Both the position numbers and the translations under genes were made by a program. A stretch of 64,000 bases of DNA from Apostichopus japonicus (Eukaryota > Echinodermata > Holothuroidea > Aspidochirotida > Stichopodidae), in NCBI RefSeq assembly GCF_037975245.1, contig NC_092564.1, forward strand, positions 2,941,984 to 3,005,983, read 5' to 3'. Position 1 is the first letter of the stretch. Each line of letters starts with the position of its first letter. The notes below the pieces were generated by a model, which saw nothing but the letters and a program-made list of their open reading frames with translations, ran no database searches and was not told the origin of the DNA. Positions 36,912 to 47,915 of the stretch are shown in pieces.

Positions 36912-39900
36912 TGTTGAAAGATATACAAAATTCACATCAGTAATGAATACTGCTAAAAGATACACAAAATCACACCAGTAATGTACTGCTCAAAATTCTA
37001 TAAAATCACACCAGTAATGTAAAACTAAAAGATCTACAAAATCACACCAGTAATGTAAAACTATAAGATCTACAAAATCACACCAGTAATGTATCGCTAA
37101 AAGATCTACAAAACCATACCAGTAATGTAAAACTAAAAGATAGACAAAACCACACCAGTAATGTAAAACTAAAAGATCTAAAAATCACCAGTAATGTAAA
37201 ACTATAAGATCTACAAAACCACACCAGTAATGTAAAACTATAAGATCTACAAAACCACACCAGTAATGTAAAACTATAAGATCTACAAAATCACACCAGT
37301 AATGTAAAGCTAAAAGATCTAAAAATCACACCAGTAATGTAAAACTATAAGATCTACAAAACCACACCAGTAATGTAAAACTATAAGATCTACAAAATCA
37401 CACCAGTAATGTATAGCAAAAAGATCTACAAAACCATACCAGTAATTTAAAGCAAAAAGATCTACAAAATCACACCAGTAATGTAAAGCTAAAAGATCTA
37501 AAAATCACCCAAGTAATGTAAAACTATAAGATCTACAAAACCACACCAGTAATGTAAAGCTATAAGATCTACAAAATCACACCAGTAATGTAAAACTATA
37601 AGACCTACAAAATCACACCAGTAATGTAAAGCTAAAAGATCTAAAAATCACACCAGTAATGTAAAACTATAAGATCTACAAAATCACACCAGTAATGTAA
37701 AACTATAAGATCTACAAAATCACACCAGTAATGTACTGCTTAAAGATCTACAAAATCACACCAGTAATGTAAAGCTAACAATTCTATAAAATCACACCAG
37801 TAATGTAAAACTATAAGATCTACAAAATCACACCAGTAATGTAAAACTATAAGATCTACAAAATCACACCAGTAATGTAAAGCTAAAAGATCTAAAAATC
37901 ACACCAGTAATGTAAAACTATAAGATCTACAAAATCACACCAGTAATGTAAAGCTAAAAGATCTAAAAATCACACCAGTAATGTAAAACTATAAGATCTA
38001 CAAAATCACACCAGTAATGTAAAACTATAAGATCTACAAAATCACACCAGTAATGTAAAACTATAAGATCTACAAAGTCACACCAGTAATGTAAAGCTAA
38101 AAGATCTAAAAATCACACCAGTAATGTAAAACTATAAGATCTACAAAATCACACCAGTAATGTAAAACTATAAGATCTACAAAATCACACCAGTAATGTA
38201 AAACTATAAGATCTACAAAATCACACCAGTAATGTAAAGCTAACAATTCTATAAAATCACACCAGTAATGTAAAGCTAACAATTCTATAAAATCACACCA
38301 GTAATGTAAAACTATAAGATCTACAAAATCACACCAGTAATGTAAAGCTAAAAGATCTAAAAATCACACCAGTAATGTAAAACTAAAATATCTACAAAAT
38401 CACACCAGTAATGTAAAACTAAAATATCTACAAAATCACACCAGTAATGTAAAGCTAAAAGATATATAAAATCACACCAGTAATGTAAAACTATAAGATC
38501 TACAAATTCACACCAGTAATGTAAAACTATAAGATCTACAAATTCACACCAGTAAAGTAAAGCTAAAAGATCTACAAAATCACACCAGTAATGTAAAACT
38601 AACAATTCTATAAAATCACACCAGTAATGTAAAACTATAAGATCTACAAATTCACACCAGTAATGTAAAACTATAAGATCTACAAATTCACACCAGTAAA
38701 GTAAAGCTAAAAGATCTACAAAATCACACCAGTAATGTAAAGCTAACAATTCTATAAAATCACACCAGTAATGTACAACTAAAGGATCTAAAAAATCACA
38801 CCAGTAATGTAAAACTAAAATATCTACAAAATCACACCAGTAATGTAAAGCTAAAAGATATATAAAATCACACCAGTAATGTAAAACTACGAGATCTACA
38901 AATTCACACCAGTAATGTAAAACTATAAGATCTACAAATTCACACCAGTAATGTAAAACTATAAGATCTACAAATTCACACCAGTAATGTAAAGCTAAAA
39001 GATCTAAAAATCACACCAGTAATGTAAAACTATAAGATCTACAAAATCACACCAGTAATGTAAAACTATAAGATCTACAAAACCACACCAGTAATGTAAA
39101 ACTATAAGATCTACAAAATCACACCAGTAATGTAAAGCTAAGATCTACAAAATCACACCAGTAATGTAAAGCTTAAAGATCTACAAAATCACACCAGTAA
39201 TGTAAAACTATAAGATCTACAAAATCACACCAGTAATGTAAAGCTATAAGATCTACAAAATCACACCAGTAATGTAAAACTATAAGATCTACAAAATCAC
39301 ACCAGTAATGTAAAGCTAAAAGATCTAAAAATCACACCAGTAATGTAAAGCTTAAAGATCTACAAAACCACACCAGTAATGTATAGCAAAAAGATCTACA
39401 AAACCATACCAGTAATTTAAAGCAAAAAGATCTTTACAAAACCACACCAGTAATGTAAAACTATAAGATCTACAAAATCACACCAGTAATGTAAAACTAT
39501 AAGATCTACAAAATCACACCAGTAATGTAAAACTATAAGATCTACAAAATCACACCAGTAATGTAAAGCTAAAAGATCTAAAAATCACACCAGTAATGTA
39601 AAGCTAAAAGATCTAAAAATCACACCAGTAATGTAAAACTATAAGATCTACAAAATCACACCAGTAATGTAAAACTATAAGATCTACAAAATCACACCAG
39701 TAATGTAAAACTATAAGATCTACAAAACCACACCAGTAATGTATAGCAAGAAGATCTACAAAACCATACCAGTAATTTAAAGCAAAAAGATCTTTACAAA
39801 ACCACACCAGTAATGTAAAACTATAAGATCTACAAAATCACACCAGTAATGTAAAACTATAAGATCTACAAAACCACACCAGTAATGTAAAACTAAAAGA

Positions 39901-40073
39901 TCTACAAAATCACACCAGTAATGTATAGCAAAAAGAACTAAAAAATCACACCAGTAACTGCTCAAAATTCTATAATATCACACCAGTAATGTAAAACTTA
40001 AAGATCTACAAAGTCAAATCAGTAATGTATACTGCAAAAAAGATCTACAAAATCACAAGTAATGTAAAGCTAA
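36912..40073. repeat. 36-bp minisatellite array, about 3.2 kb and 85-90 copies
   Basis: The unit reads CACACCAGTAATGTAAAACT followed by ATAAGATCTACAAAAT. Variants shorten it to about 34 bp (GCTAAAAGATCTAAAAATCA type) or swap AGATCT for AATTCT. Higher-order order is visible: variant types recur in similar runs (for example TTTACAAAACC-bearing units at 39433 and 39793). The edges are degenerate (36912-37000 and 39950-40073). Because 36 is divisible by three, the minus strand reads as repeated HYWCDFVDLIVL-like peptides, but 34-bp units and stops break it often. I regard it as non-coding. Confidence 0.95.
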
Positions 40074-40434
40074 GCTTGACTACGCTTCAAAGGTTTTCAA
40101 ATGAAAAGCAAAAATTTTCATTACAAGAAGAAACGGTCAATAATTCGCTATTTGGTGTACAGTGCTACCAGTTGAATGATATATATATCTACAGGCATAT
40201 CCGTATTAGGTGTTAATTATATATGGTTAGCTCTAAGTTACAATCCAACAAGAAAACGCACTTTAAAAAGTAAAATCTAAACACTTGGGGTGGGGTGGGG
40301 GGGGGGTAGGCGGGTCCGATTACTGCAATTCATTGTTTTGTCAAAACCAAATCCTTATAGCGTAATCTATCGTAGAAATATCAATGTTTAAAAAAAATTG
40401 AATTGTCTGAATGTATATGGCAACAACCGAATGA

Positions 40435-40528
40435 GTATGTATGTATGTATTTTAGATCCTCCTGCAAGCAGGAACTCGCGAAGAAGCCTCATTGGCTTAT
40501 CAAAGCCGCAAGCTGACCGAAGTCAGTC
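40435..40528 (-). mobile_element. tRNA-derived SINE, family 1, copy 3 (5'-truncated)
   Basis: This is the reverse complement of the 3' half of copies 1 and 2. From left to right it has a (GTAT)n tail, AGATCCTCCTGCAAGCAGG, then the GCTGACCGAAGTCAG hairpin. The tRNA-like head is missing. Confidence 0.85.
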
Positions 40529-41947
40529 GCTTAGTGATGTCACCCTTGCAATTGAGCTAAAATGTCTCTCTTTCCTTTTTGCATTTATCCACTGAGGGAA
40601 ATAATATTATAACGGTCAAGTTGCATGCTGAAAAATTACTAAATGCAGAGAACATCGACAATTTGTCAAACGTCTCAAATTTTCCAACTTTCAATCAAAA
40701 ATAATATTTTAATAATGAAAGGAGGGCTATAAATGAATACCTATCCTGATGGCATCAATGTACTGCTCACTGTGATCCACTATCTGGAATAAGCCTATAC
40801 GGTATAATGAAGGATTAATCTTGGAGGGGGGGGGGGGTCAGTTTAGCTTAAACAACCAGAAGTAGATACAGGGTATCGAGATGGGGATTTGACAATGAAA
40901 CAAAATTCTGAGCGGGCCGGGGGGGGGGGGGGATTTTCTGCCATCGGAATGTCCCTTTTACTTATGCCAGCATTAATTTGGCAATTTTTTGAAATGAAAA
41001 TTATCAGACGGATTAAAAGTTTGCCATCATGCAGACATCTGATATAATCTCTGATTTGTAGCAATTTTGTTCACCATGGTACAACACACAAAATCAAATT
41101 AATAAAGTTGTATATACTTACAATAGTCTGTTTTGTGTATATAGTGAATTAATGCATGTCAAAAGATAAAGTCCAATGGGTTCCCAATCCACACAGTCCA
41201 CAGTGTATACCAAGACTCCAATGGAAACAACAAAGCCGTAATTCCTGTAAGAATCTTGAAAAAAAAATATATATATATATACCCGTTTATTTGAAAAGTG
41301 TCATCCCCAACTGTGGTGGCTATAGTCGAGTTGCAGAGTTGATATACATATATATATATTATAGATCGATTCAAGATAAATGACCGCAAAATCTCTTCCT
41401 CCAACAGCTCAGAAAATGACAGTATGCTCTGCGCATGGCACATGAAAACGTCGTGAGATATTAACTTATATGAGAATTTACCATGTACAAATCGTGCGGT
41501 TCATAGCTCAGTCAATTTCCGACCAATTATATGATGCGAAGGGGTTTCGAGATTGCTTCCTTTTATGCACATGCGTAACGCGTACACAAACACACACACA
41601 CGGAACGTATGAATAGTATTAGAATGAGTTTAACCACGAAGGAAACGAAATGTTGAACGCCATTATTAGTAACTTTTTTTTTTCATGATACGCGGAAGTG
41701 CCACAACTACGAAACTAATATGTTCTCTAGTATCTGTATACTGTACACAATACTGTCTACATACTGTACACAATCATACCCACATAATATTATTGTTAGA
41801 CAAAACCAGACAGATAAATTAAGAGAAAATATTTTGGAATGTTCAGTCAGCAATACTTGGCAGTTGAATGAAAACTACAAAATGTAACACAATGAAAGTA
41901 TGACGCTAGATAAGTCTAACATTAATAATTCATGTATTATAATAATA
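40529..41947. other. No gene recognised
   Basis: Contains G runs (40825-40838, 40917-40932), a short (TA)n at 41267-41281 and a CA-rich tract at 41588-41600. Nothing coding was seen. Confidence 0.4.
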
Positions 41948-42122
41948 CTAGTTTTGTTCGATACAGGTGACAAACGCCTGCAGTGAAATTACGTTTCTTC
42001 CTTACCGGTTTCGAACCTCTGGACATACACCCTATAGTGGCTAGGGTGTCCGCTTATAAGGCGGGAGGCCCGGGTTCGAACCCGGTGGAGGCTAGAAGTT
42101 TTTTCACTGTTCTGGTGTTTCC
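41948..42122 (+). mobile_element. tRNA-derived SINE, family 2, copy 1
   Basis: The sequence ACTAGTTTTGTTCGATACAG begins a roughly 75-bp leader. A tRNA-like domain follows (about 42026-42093) with an AGGGTGTCCGC-type arm, anticodon stem/loop TCCGC-TTATAAG-GCGGG, box B GGTTCGAAC, and then AAGTTTTTTCACTGTTC. A second copy at 53801-53975 defines the unit. It runs straight into an (AT)n array. Confidence 0.82.
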
Positions 42123-42480
<358 letters not shown>

Positions 42481-43271
42481 TATTAAGTAGACGCTTGGGT
42501 GTAAATTTTGAAGAAAAAAAAACAATATCAAATTTGTCAGAATGGTTCTATGAATATGCTGGATGCACCCCATTGCTAGTTAGTGTATGGTTTTCAGTTG
42601 AAGCATGTCCTCAATTTCCTTCACAGAGCAAACAGAACGTTACCGCGTGTGATCGTGTCTTCAATTTGGCCAGTGATCGCCCGTTATGACATTTTGTTCC
42701 ACTAACAACTAAATCAAGTACCGCAAATATCCACAAATGATGTGTTTTATACATTCGGAGGAATTTTGACTTAATAAATCTATACGGGTAATGAAAGCGT
42801 AAACTGCTTCCCCCGCATTCACCTAATATTACCATCTCCTTAATAATACAGATGCCGTAAGGATAAAACAAAATTATCCAAAATACATTTAAGAATTGCC
42901 AAATATGAGAAGGAAATATGATTAGCATTTTCTTCTTTCATCCTCAAGACATTTTGTGCTTTTGTGGTCGTCTGCCTTCCAAATTCGAACTTGCTCCGCC
43001 TAGTCGGTCATATAACTTGCTAACATTACAAACACCCTTATTAGACAATGTTAACGGCTTTTCGTCTTTAATCTGTAAAATGGACAATAAATAAAACCGG
43101 TCGCCTTTGAATACCCCCCCCCCTAAAATTTGAATAGGAGAGTTATTTTCTATTTATACTGCCTTCTTTTTACACCATTTTAACCCATGTTGTACGAAAA
43201 AAACATGAACATTTTTCACAACCATTCCAAACTGTGTTTATTTGTGTATACAATTTACTTTTAAACATTCA
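42481..43271. other. No gene recognised
   Basis: AT-rich sequence. No supported coding region. Confidence 0.4.
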
Positions 43272-43535
43272 GATAACTTTTGTATATTTTACCATAGACA
43301 CAGTGGCGTACTAAGAGGGGGAGGGGTGGGGCGGTCCTCCCGGGTACCAGTCAACAGATTACCTTTGTATATTTTACCATAGACACAGTGGCGTACTAAA
43401 AGGGGAGAGGGGAGAGGGGTGGGGCGGTCCTCCCGGGTACCAGTCAGCAGATTACCTTTGTATATTTTACCATAGACACAGTGGCGTACAAAGAGGGGGA
43501 GGGGAGGGCGGTCCTCCCGGGTACCAGTCAGCAGG
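43272..43535. repeat. Three tandem 85-95-bp repeats carrying a CAGTGGCGTAC motif
   Basis: The block TTTGTATATTTTACCATAGA, then CAGTGGCGTAC, a G/A-rich run, and GCGGTCCTCCCGGGTACCAG is repeated three times (block starts near 43279, 43364 and 43457). CAGTGGCGTA is the start of a hAT-type end, so this is probably a tandemly multiplied transposon-end fragment. Confidence 0.85.
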
Positions 43536-43654
43536 GTGCAATGCCACATATTGATCGTATAACCAGTTCAAAGCTTTGCCAAAGATAGCACCATTGTGCA
43601 TCTTAGCCACCTAACATAAAACAAAAATAACTCAAAGGGGACCCCTCCCCAGGA

Positions 43655-43736
43655 CGCGAATATTTTTTTTCCCAAACAGGTTTGCAATTGTGTGTAAATA
43701 GTCGCTCATGATTGGTCGGAGAGTTACGTCATCACC
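43655..43736. repeat. Left arm of an inverted repeat
   Basis: GCGAATATTTT, then AAACAGGTTTGCAATT, a divergent spacer, and GTTACGTCA...CACC. It matches the reverse complement of 48089-48163. Confidence 0.75.
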
Positions 43737-44270
43737 ATAGAAACCTTCAATTCGAGTCTACCAAAATGTCTGCATCCGTTCGTTTCAACGAAGATATACC
43801 CGTTCAAAATTACCCGAAGCTTTTCGTATTTTTGGAATTGGTTTAGACATATTTAGCACACTAGTTTGTAATGATTGTATGAGCTACTATCTATGTTTGG
43901 TCGAAGATTTCTGTGAAGGCATTAATCGATAACATCGCACAGTGAAAGTTTCGTACAGGGTGCATCAAACGTGCTGTAGGCCTATATGAATTAAAGCTGT
44001 GTACACAGTGCAGTGACGGAAATGTATCATACTGCAGACTATACTGTTATGCATATATTCATTTAAGACACAGTCACAGTCTCGATGCAAGGGGACTGGG
44101 ATTGAGAGCGGATCAGTCGTTCGGTTGTTTGGTTTCCGTGCCCAGGTTCTTTCCTGGGTGACTTTTCTTAAAAAGTATTCATTCAAGACTGGTGAACTCG
44201 CGTCATGAAGTTGATTTTAGCGTACCCATTCCACGAAACGACTTCCGATTTCAATTGAGCGGCCAACGAA
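43737..44270. other. No gene recognised
   Basis: Interior of the inverted-repeat element to the left of the composite insertion. No coding signal. Confidence 0.4.
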
Positions 44271-44278
44271 TCTTAGAA

Positions 44279-44656
44279 CAAGGGCGTAGGAATCGGAGGG
44301 GCTGGGGGGGGGGGGCGCCAGCCCCCCAGTGAAAAATATGGGGGGGGGCGGAAGTATCATTCCGCCCCCCCCCCCGCTCCGCAAGTCAGAAACCCCTTTT
44401 TCATTTCCAAATGAGAAAAAAATCTCATTTGGAGCACCAAATTGCATTTAAGGCCAGGTGAAAATGCAAAATTCTTTACAAAATGGAGTGGGAGTTGAAG
44501 TGTGCTATATTGCACCAAATTGCATCTGAGGCCACCTGGAAATGCAAAAAAAAATCCAAAGGGGAGGGGGACACCCCCTCCCCTTAGACCCCTCCCCCAG
44601 GCCGGCCATCAGTCTTCAGCCCCCCCCCCACTCAAAAGTACCTTCCTACGCCACTG
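44279..44656 (+). mobile_element. hAT MITE, copy 1 (left end of a putative composite transposon)
   Basis: Starts CAAGGGCGTAGGAATCGG and ends CCTTCCTACGCCACTG. The left flank TCTTAGAA (44271-44278) does not match the right flank AGAGCTAT, so the copy has no target duplication of its own. The left flank instead matches the right flank of copy 3. It shares the GCATTTAAGG and GGAGTTGAAG variants with copy 2, so those two are close relatives. Confidence 0.9.
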
Positions 44657-44705
44657 AGAGCTATGGTAACATCAACTACATATTATGCTGATGGAATGTA
44701 CTTAC

Positions 44706-44777
44706 AAGTATTTCAAGTTTGTTAAGTTTTCGAAGATGTTGGAAGACAGTGACTGGAGTTGGTTGTCTTCCAATCGC
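44706..44777 (-). CDS. 72-nt leucine-rich-repeat exon
   Basis: The minus-strand sequence runs from acceptor TTGCAG (to 44778) to donor GTAAGT (ending at 44705) and is exactly 72 nt. The frame gives LEDNQLQSLSSNIFENLTNL, then KYL, a textbook 24-residue extracellular-type LRR (LxxNxLxxLxxxxFxxLxxLxxL). One base completes the previous codon and two are left over, so introns on both sides are in the same phase and the exon can be joined in frame to the one at 46028-46099. Single-LRR 72-nt exons are typical of LGR/relaxin-receptor, LRIG and Slit-type genes. Which of these it belongs to cannot be told from one repeat. Confidence 0.8.
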
Positions 44778-44895
44778 CTGCAACAAAGAAAGAGAAAGCA
44801 AATCATTTATATCTGTAATGCAAACGTAAAGCGACCTCAAATATGTTATTACTCCATTTGAGCGATTGACTGTGCACCTTTGATTTGGCATTCTA

Positions 44896-45269
44896 CAAGG
44901 GCGTAGGAACCGGGGGGGGCTGGGGGGCGCCAGCCCCCCCAGTGAAAAATATGGGGGGCGGAAGTATCATTCCGCCCCCCCCCCCCGCTCCGCAAGTCAG
45001 AAAACCCCTTTTTCATTTCCAAATGAGAAAAAAATCTCATTTAGAGCACCAAATTGCATTTAAGGCCAGGTGAAAATGCAAAATTCTTTACAAAATGGAG
45101 TGGGAGTTGAAGTGTGCTATATTGCACCAAATTGCATCTGAGGCCACCTGGAAATGCAAAAAAAATCCAAAGGGGAGGGGGACACCCCCTCCCCTTAGAC
45201 CCCTCCCCCAGGCCGGCCATCAGTCTTCAGCCCCCCCCCCCCACTCAAAAGTACCTTCCTACGCCACTG
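44896..45269 (+). mobile_element. hAT MITE, copy 2, perfect 8-bp duplication
   Basis: Flanked by GCATTCTA on both sides (44888-44895 and 45270-45277). Ends CAAGGGCGTAGGAACCGG and ...TACGCCACTG. Nearly identical to copy 1, which lies 240 bp away, suggesting a local hop. It separates the two LRR exons and sits in intron sequence. Confidence 0.95.
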
Positions 45270-45277
45270 GCATTCTA

Positions 45278-46027
45278 TATATGATCTAGGAGTTGTTCTT
45301 AACACACCCACCGGTTTTGTTAAGACACATACAGAGGCGGTAGAAGCGAGGAGGGGAGGGGGTGCACAAGGGGCACGTTACCCTCAAAAGTGCACCCTTA
45401 TTGTAAAAAAGACTCCATTTGTTGAAAAATTAAATATTATTGTTGTTAAAAAAAATGTTTAAATCTATGAGTGACCTTTTGTTGACAAACATTCAAATAC
45501 AGGATTTCGCAGTATGAACGCACAAAATGAATTACTTTGTTTGAGGTAACTTTATGCTTTGGTATGTTGGACCGTTCTGCGACTGAGTAAAATAACATTA
45601 GCTTCTAGCAACGGGATTGCGAATTGAACCACGTCACGGAAATGAGTAATACTTCCTTATATATGATATGTAATAATAAATAGATATGTGAGAATTGCAA
45701 AGCTGTATCCGACTTACAAGGAATGCAGCCAAATATTTGACAATTCAAGGGAGAAAGTTTAGGGATTATACAGAAACGAAATATCAGAAGAAAAAACAAC
45801 AACAACTAAGTATAGCCGCTGATGAAGCTCCAGAAGGACATGTCTAGGTTTGTTACTGGTTTGATGTAGCTCTGCAATTGCATTGGCCACTTTGCCTCTA
45901 AAGGAAGATCCTGATTGATTTAAAAGTCAAACTCTTTATATTTTGTGGACCCGTATAGGCCTCTTTATCTCCACTGTTCCTATAAGTATTTTTGTATATT
46001 TAGTTTGTTAACATACGTATTACTTAC
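45278..46027. other. Intron-like sequence between LRR exons
   Basis: AT-rich. A decayed LRR-like exon with a donor-like site is possible at about 45718-45776 (minus), but its frame carries a stop and it lacks a clear acceptor. Confidence 0.4.
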
Positions 46028-46099
46028 AAAGTTTCCAGGTTAGGTAAACGTGCAAACACATCAGGGGAAAGAACACGCAGCTTATTAGTTTGTAGTTCA
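46028..46099 (-). CDS. 72-nt leucine-rich-repeat exon
   Basis: Lies between acceptor TTGCAG (to 46100) and donor GTAAGT (ending at 46027), exactly 72 nt and open. The frame gives ELQTNKLRVLSPDVFARLPN, then LETL, matching the 24-residue LRR consensus with the leucines, asparagine and phenylalanine in place. The phase is identical to the exon at 44706-44777, so in transcription order this exon precedes it and joins without a frame break. Together they show that a real, intron-rich LRR gene, or a fragment of one, is present on the minus strand. No other convincing exon of it was found inside or outside the 44279-47907 interval. Confidence 0.8.
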
Positions 46100-46599
46100 C
46101 TGCAAGAAAGGTAAACTATGAGATGAATTCACAACAGGATGTGCCTTTCTTTCTAACATAAACACATAAACATGCAAATGATTACTCTAAAGAAATGTAT
46201 CTGAAAATTGTCTGTATTTCCTCAAAGCGGAATGGTACACAAATCAGTGTTCTTTATAAAAGCAATTATAATGATATTAATATAATATAAATAAATTTAA
46301 TAGCCAGTATCCGTTTTTGGTTCACTTGGATAAATAAGGAAAGTGTAAAAAGGTTTATAAAACTATAACAATGTTTAAAAATTGCACGATGTGCAACTTT
46401 TAATGACATTTCATGAACTGTCAAATGTGTTCGGAAAATATATGAAATACATTGCTTATGACCGTATCTGCATTGCATTTCAAACTTTAACGAGAATGTA
46501 ATCAACAAGCACAGACAAGTTAACGATTGCACTATTGAAAGATTTATCGTATTTTCATGAATTAACATAATCATTAATTTACTTACGCTGTGCGTGCTT
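46100..46599. other. Intron-like AT-rich sequence
   Basis: A donor-like GTAAGT complement (46580-46585) lies just left of the hAT end at 46600, so the hAT element may have landed in or beside an exon. Confidence 0.35.
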
Positions 46600-47532
46600 C
46601 AGTGGCGTAGCCAGACTTTTTCATCTGGGAGGGGGGCAAAGGGAGGGGGGCGAAGGGTCTGATTGGTGGGGCAGACTAAGCTAGTACAAAAGACATACCA
46701 AACAGTTTGCATGACAAACTGTGGCAAATCGGGTATTGTGTCAGCAATGTAGGGCACAGATGGTCACTCTAGTTAGCTGACGTTTTATGTTATTTCCACA
46801 TAGGTATTATTAACGATAAAACAGATCACTGAAAAAGTCATCGATAGTTCTCTTTAAAAATCTGAATAGACTATGCTCTTTCTGTCAGTATTCAAAGATG
46901 ATCAGCATGATATCTGACTGGCCTGGGAGTGTAACCACCCCCCCCCCCCCCAATCAACAAAAGATGTTATCATTCCCCCTTCGGGCCCTTCTTTTGCACT
47001 GTCTAGGGCTCACTCAAACAGTTTAGCGAAGGTTAATTCGCCTATTCTGATGACTGTCTGCGAACTTATCGACGAATTCGTCCAAATTGATCCCCTCGGA
47101 CAGTTCCCTTTCGATATGTAAAACTCCGAGATTACTAAGGCGACTGTCTGACATTGTGTTCCGCAGATAGGTTTTGACGAGCTTCAATGTTGAGAAGCTG
47201 CGCTCGCATCCAGCACTCAATACCGGAATCGCAATGGCAATTTTACAAAGGCGTAACATCTCTGCAAAGACATCATTATATGGCTCCAGAAACGATGTCA
47301 GCGACAGAAGGTTGGGTGGTGGCGTCTCTCCCGTGTTAGCGAACTTGCGCTGGAGGAGTCTCTGTGCTTGCGGAACCTCGTGTTTGAGGTCTTCCATGCT
47401 CGCATCGAAAACTTGGACAAACTGTTCGACGCTTTCCATCGAGAGGAAATCCTTATATACTCTCTGGATTCAGTGATTGGATCCCTCTCATGATCTGGCA
47501 GTTTTCTGTGGAGAAGCGCTTGTTCATTTCCG
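46600..47532 (-). pseudogene. Truncated hAT element with transposase C-terminus (ZMYM1-like)
   Basis: The left end CAGTGGCGTAGCCAGAC is a typical hAT terminus. The minus-strand frame ending at 47023 encodes the hAT C-terminal dimerisation region: FLEPYNDVF, then AIAIPVLSAGCERSFSTLKL, KTYLRNTMSDSRLSNLGVLH, and DEFVDKFADSH. The pattern CERSFSxLKLIKTxLRxxMxxxRLxxL is characteristic of hAT transposases of the kind annotated as zinc finger MYM-type 1-like. Upstream a second frame (about 47466-47528) continues the protein (MNKRFSTENCQIMRGI), so there is a frameshift or stop near 47455-47470. The gene is cut off at 47533 by MITE copy 3. It encodes no functional protein. Confidence 0.85.
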
Positions 47533-47907
47533 CAAGGGCGTAGGAACGGGGGGCTGGGGGGGGGGCGCCAGCTCCCCCAGTGAAAAATGTGGAGGGGCGG
47601 AAGTATCATTCCGCCCCCCCCCCCGCTTCGCAAGTCAGAAAACCCCTTTTTCATTTCCAAATGAGAAAAAAATCTCATTTGGAGCACCAAATTGCATCTA
47701 AGGCCTGGTGAAAATACAAAATTAAGTTTGCAAAATGGAGTAGGTGTTGAAGTGTGCTATATTGCACCAAATTGCATCTGAGGCTACCTGGAAATGCAAA
47801 AAATTCCAAAGGGGAGGGGGACACCCCCTCTCCTTAGACCCCTACCCCAGGCCGGCCATCAGTCTTCAGCCCCCCCCCCCACTCAAAAGTACCTTCCTAC
47901 GCCACTG
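47533..47907 (+). mobile_element. hAT MITE, copy 3 (right end of a putative composite transposon)
   Basis: Starts CAAGGGCGTAGGAACGGG and ends TACGCCACTG. The left flank CATTTCCG (hAT transposase sequence) differs from the right flank TCTTAGAA (47908-47915). The remainder of the hAT gene does not continue beyond the right flank. It carries the AAGTTTGCAAAATGGAG variant shared with copy 5 (22.6 kb) and not with copies 1 and 2. Confidence 0.9.
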
Positions 47908-47915
47908 TCTTAGAA

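Larger units (their letters stand above)
44271..47915. mobile_element. Putative composite hAT-MITE transposon with TCTTAGAA duplications
   Basis: The octamer TCTTAGAA occurs immediately outside MITE copy 1 (44271-44278) and immediately outside MITE copy 3 (47908-47915). Neither MITE has a private duplication, whereas copies 2, 4 and 5 all do. The simplest reading is that the left end of copy 1 and the right end of copy 3 were used together by a hAT transposase, moving 3629 bp including both LRR exons, MITE copy 2 and part of a hAT gene. This is inference from flank logic. Confidence 0.6.

Noticed and set aside
36912-40073. Regular short repeats resembling a CRISPR array
   Set aside because: The whole 36-bp unit is repeated with no unique spacers, there are no cas genes, and the context is eukaryotic. 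It is a minisatellite.
42026-42093. tRNA gene (also 53870-53945)
   Set aside because: Both copies lie inside the same roughly 175-bp repeat with shared flanks on both sides, so a SINE is the better call.
45718-45776. Third LRR exon on the minus strand
   Set aside because: It has a donor-like GTAAGT and some spaced leucines, but a stop codon in the required frame, wrong length and no acceptor.
44279-47907. Simple homologous recombination between two MITEs as the cause of the shared outer octamer
   Set aside because: Integration of a circle by recombination would make the two inner flanks match each other as the donor's own duplication. They differ (AGAGCTAT and CATTTCCG). It is not fully excluded if the donor copy lacked a duplication.
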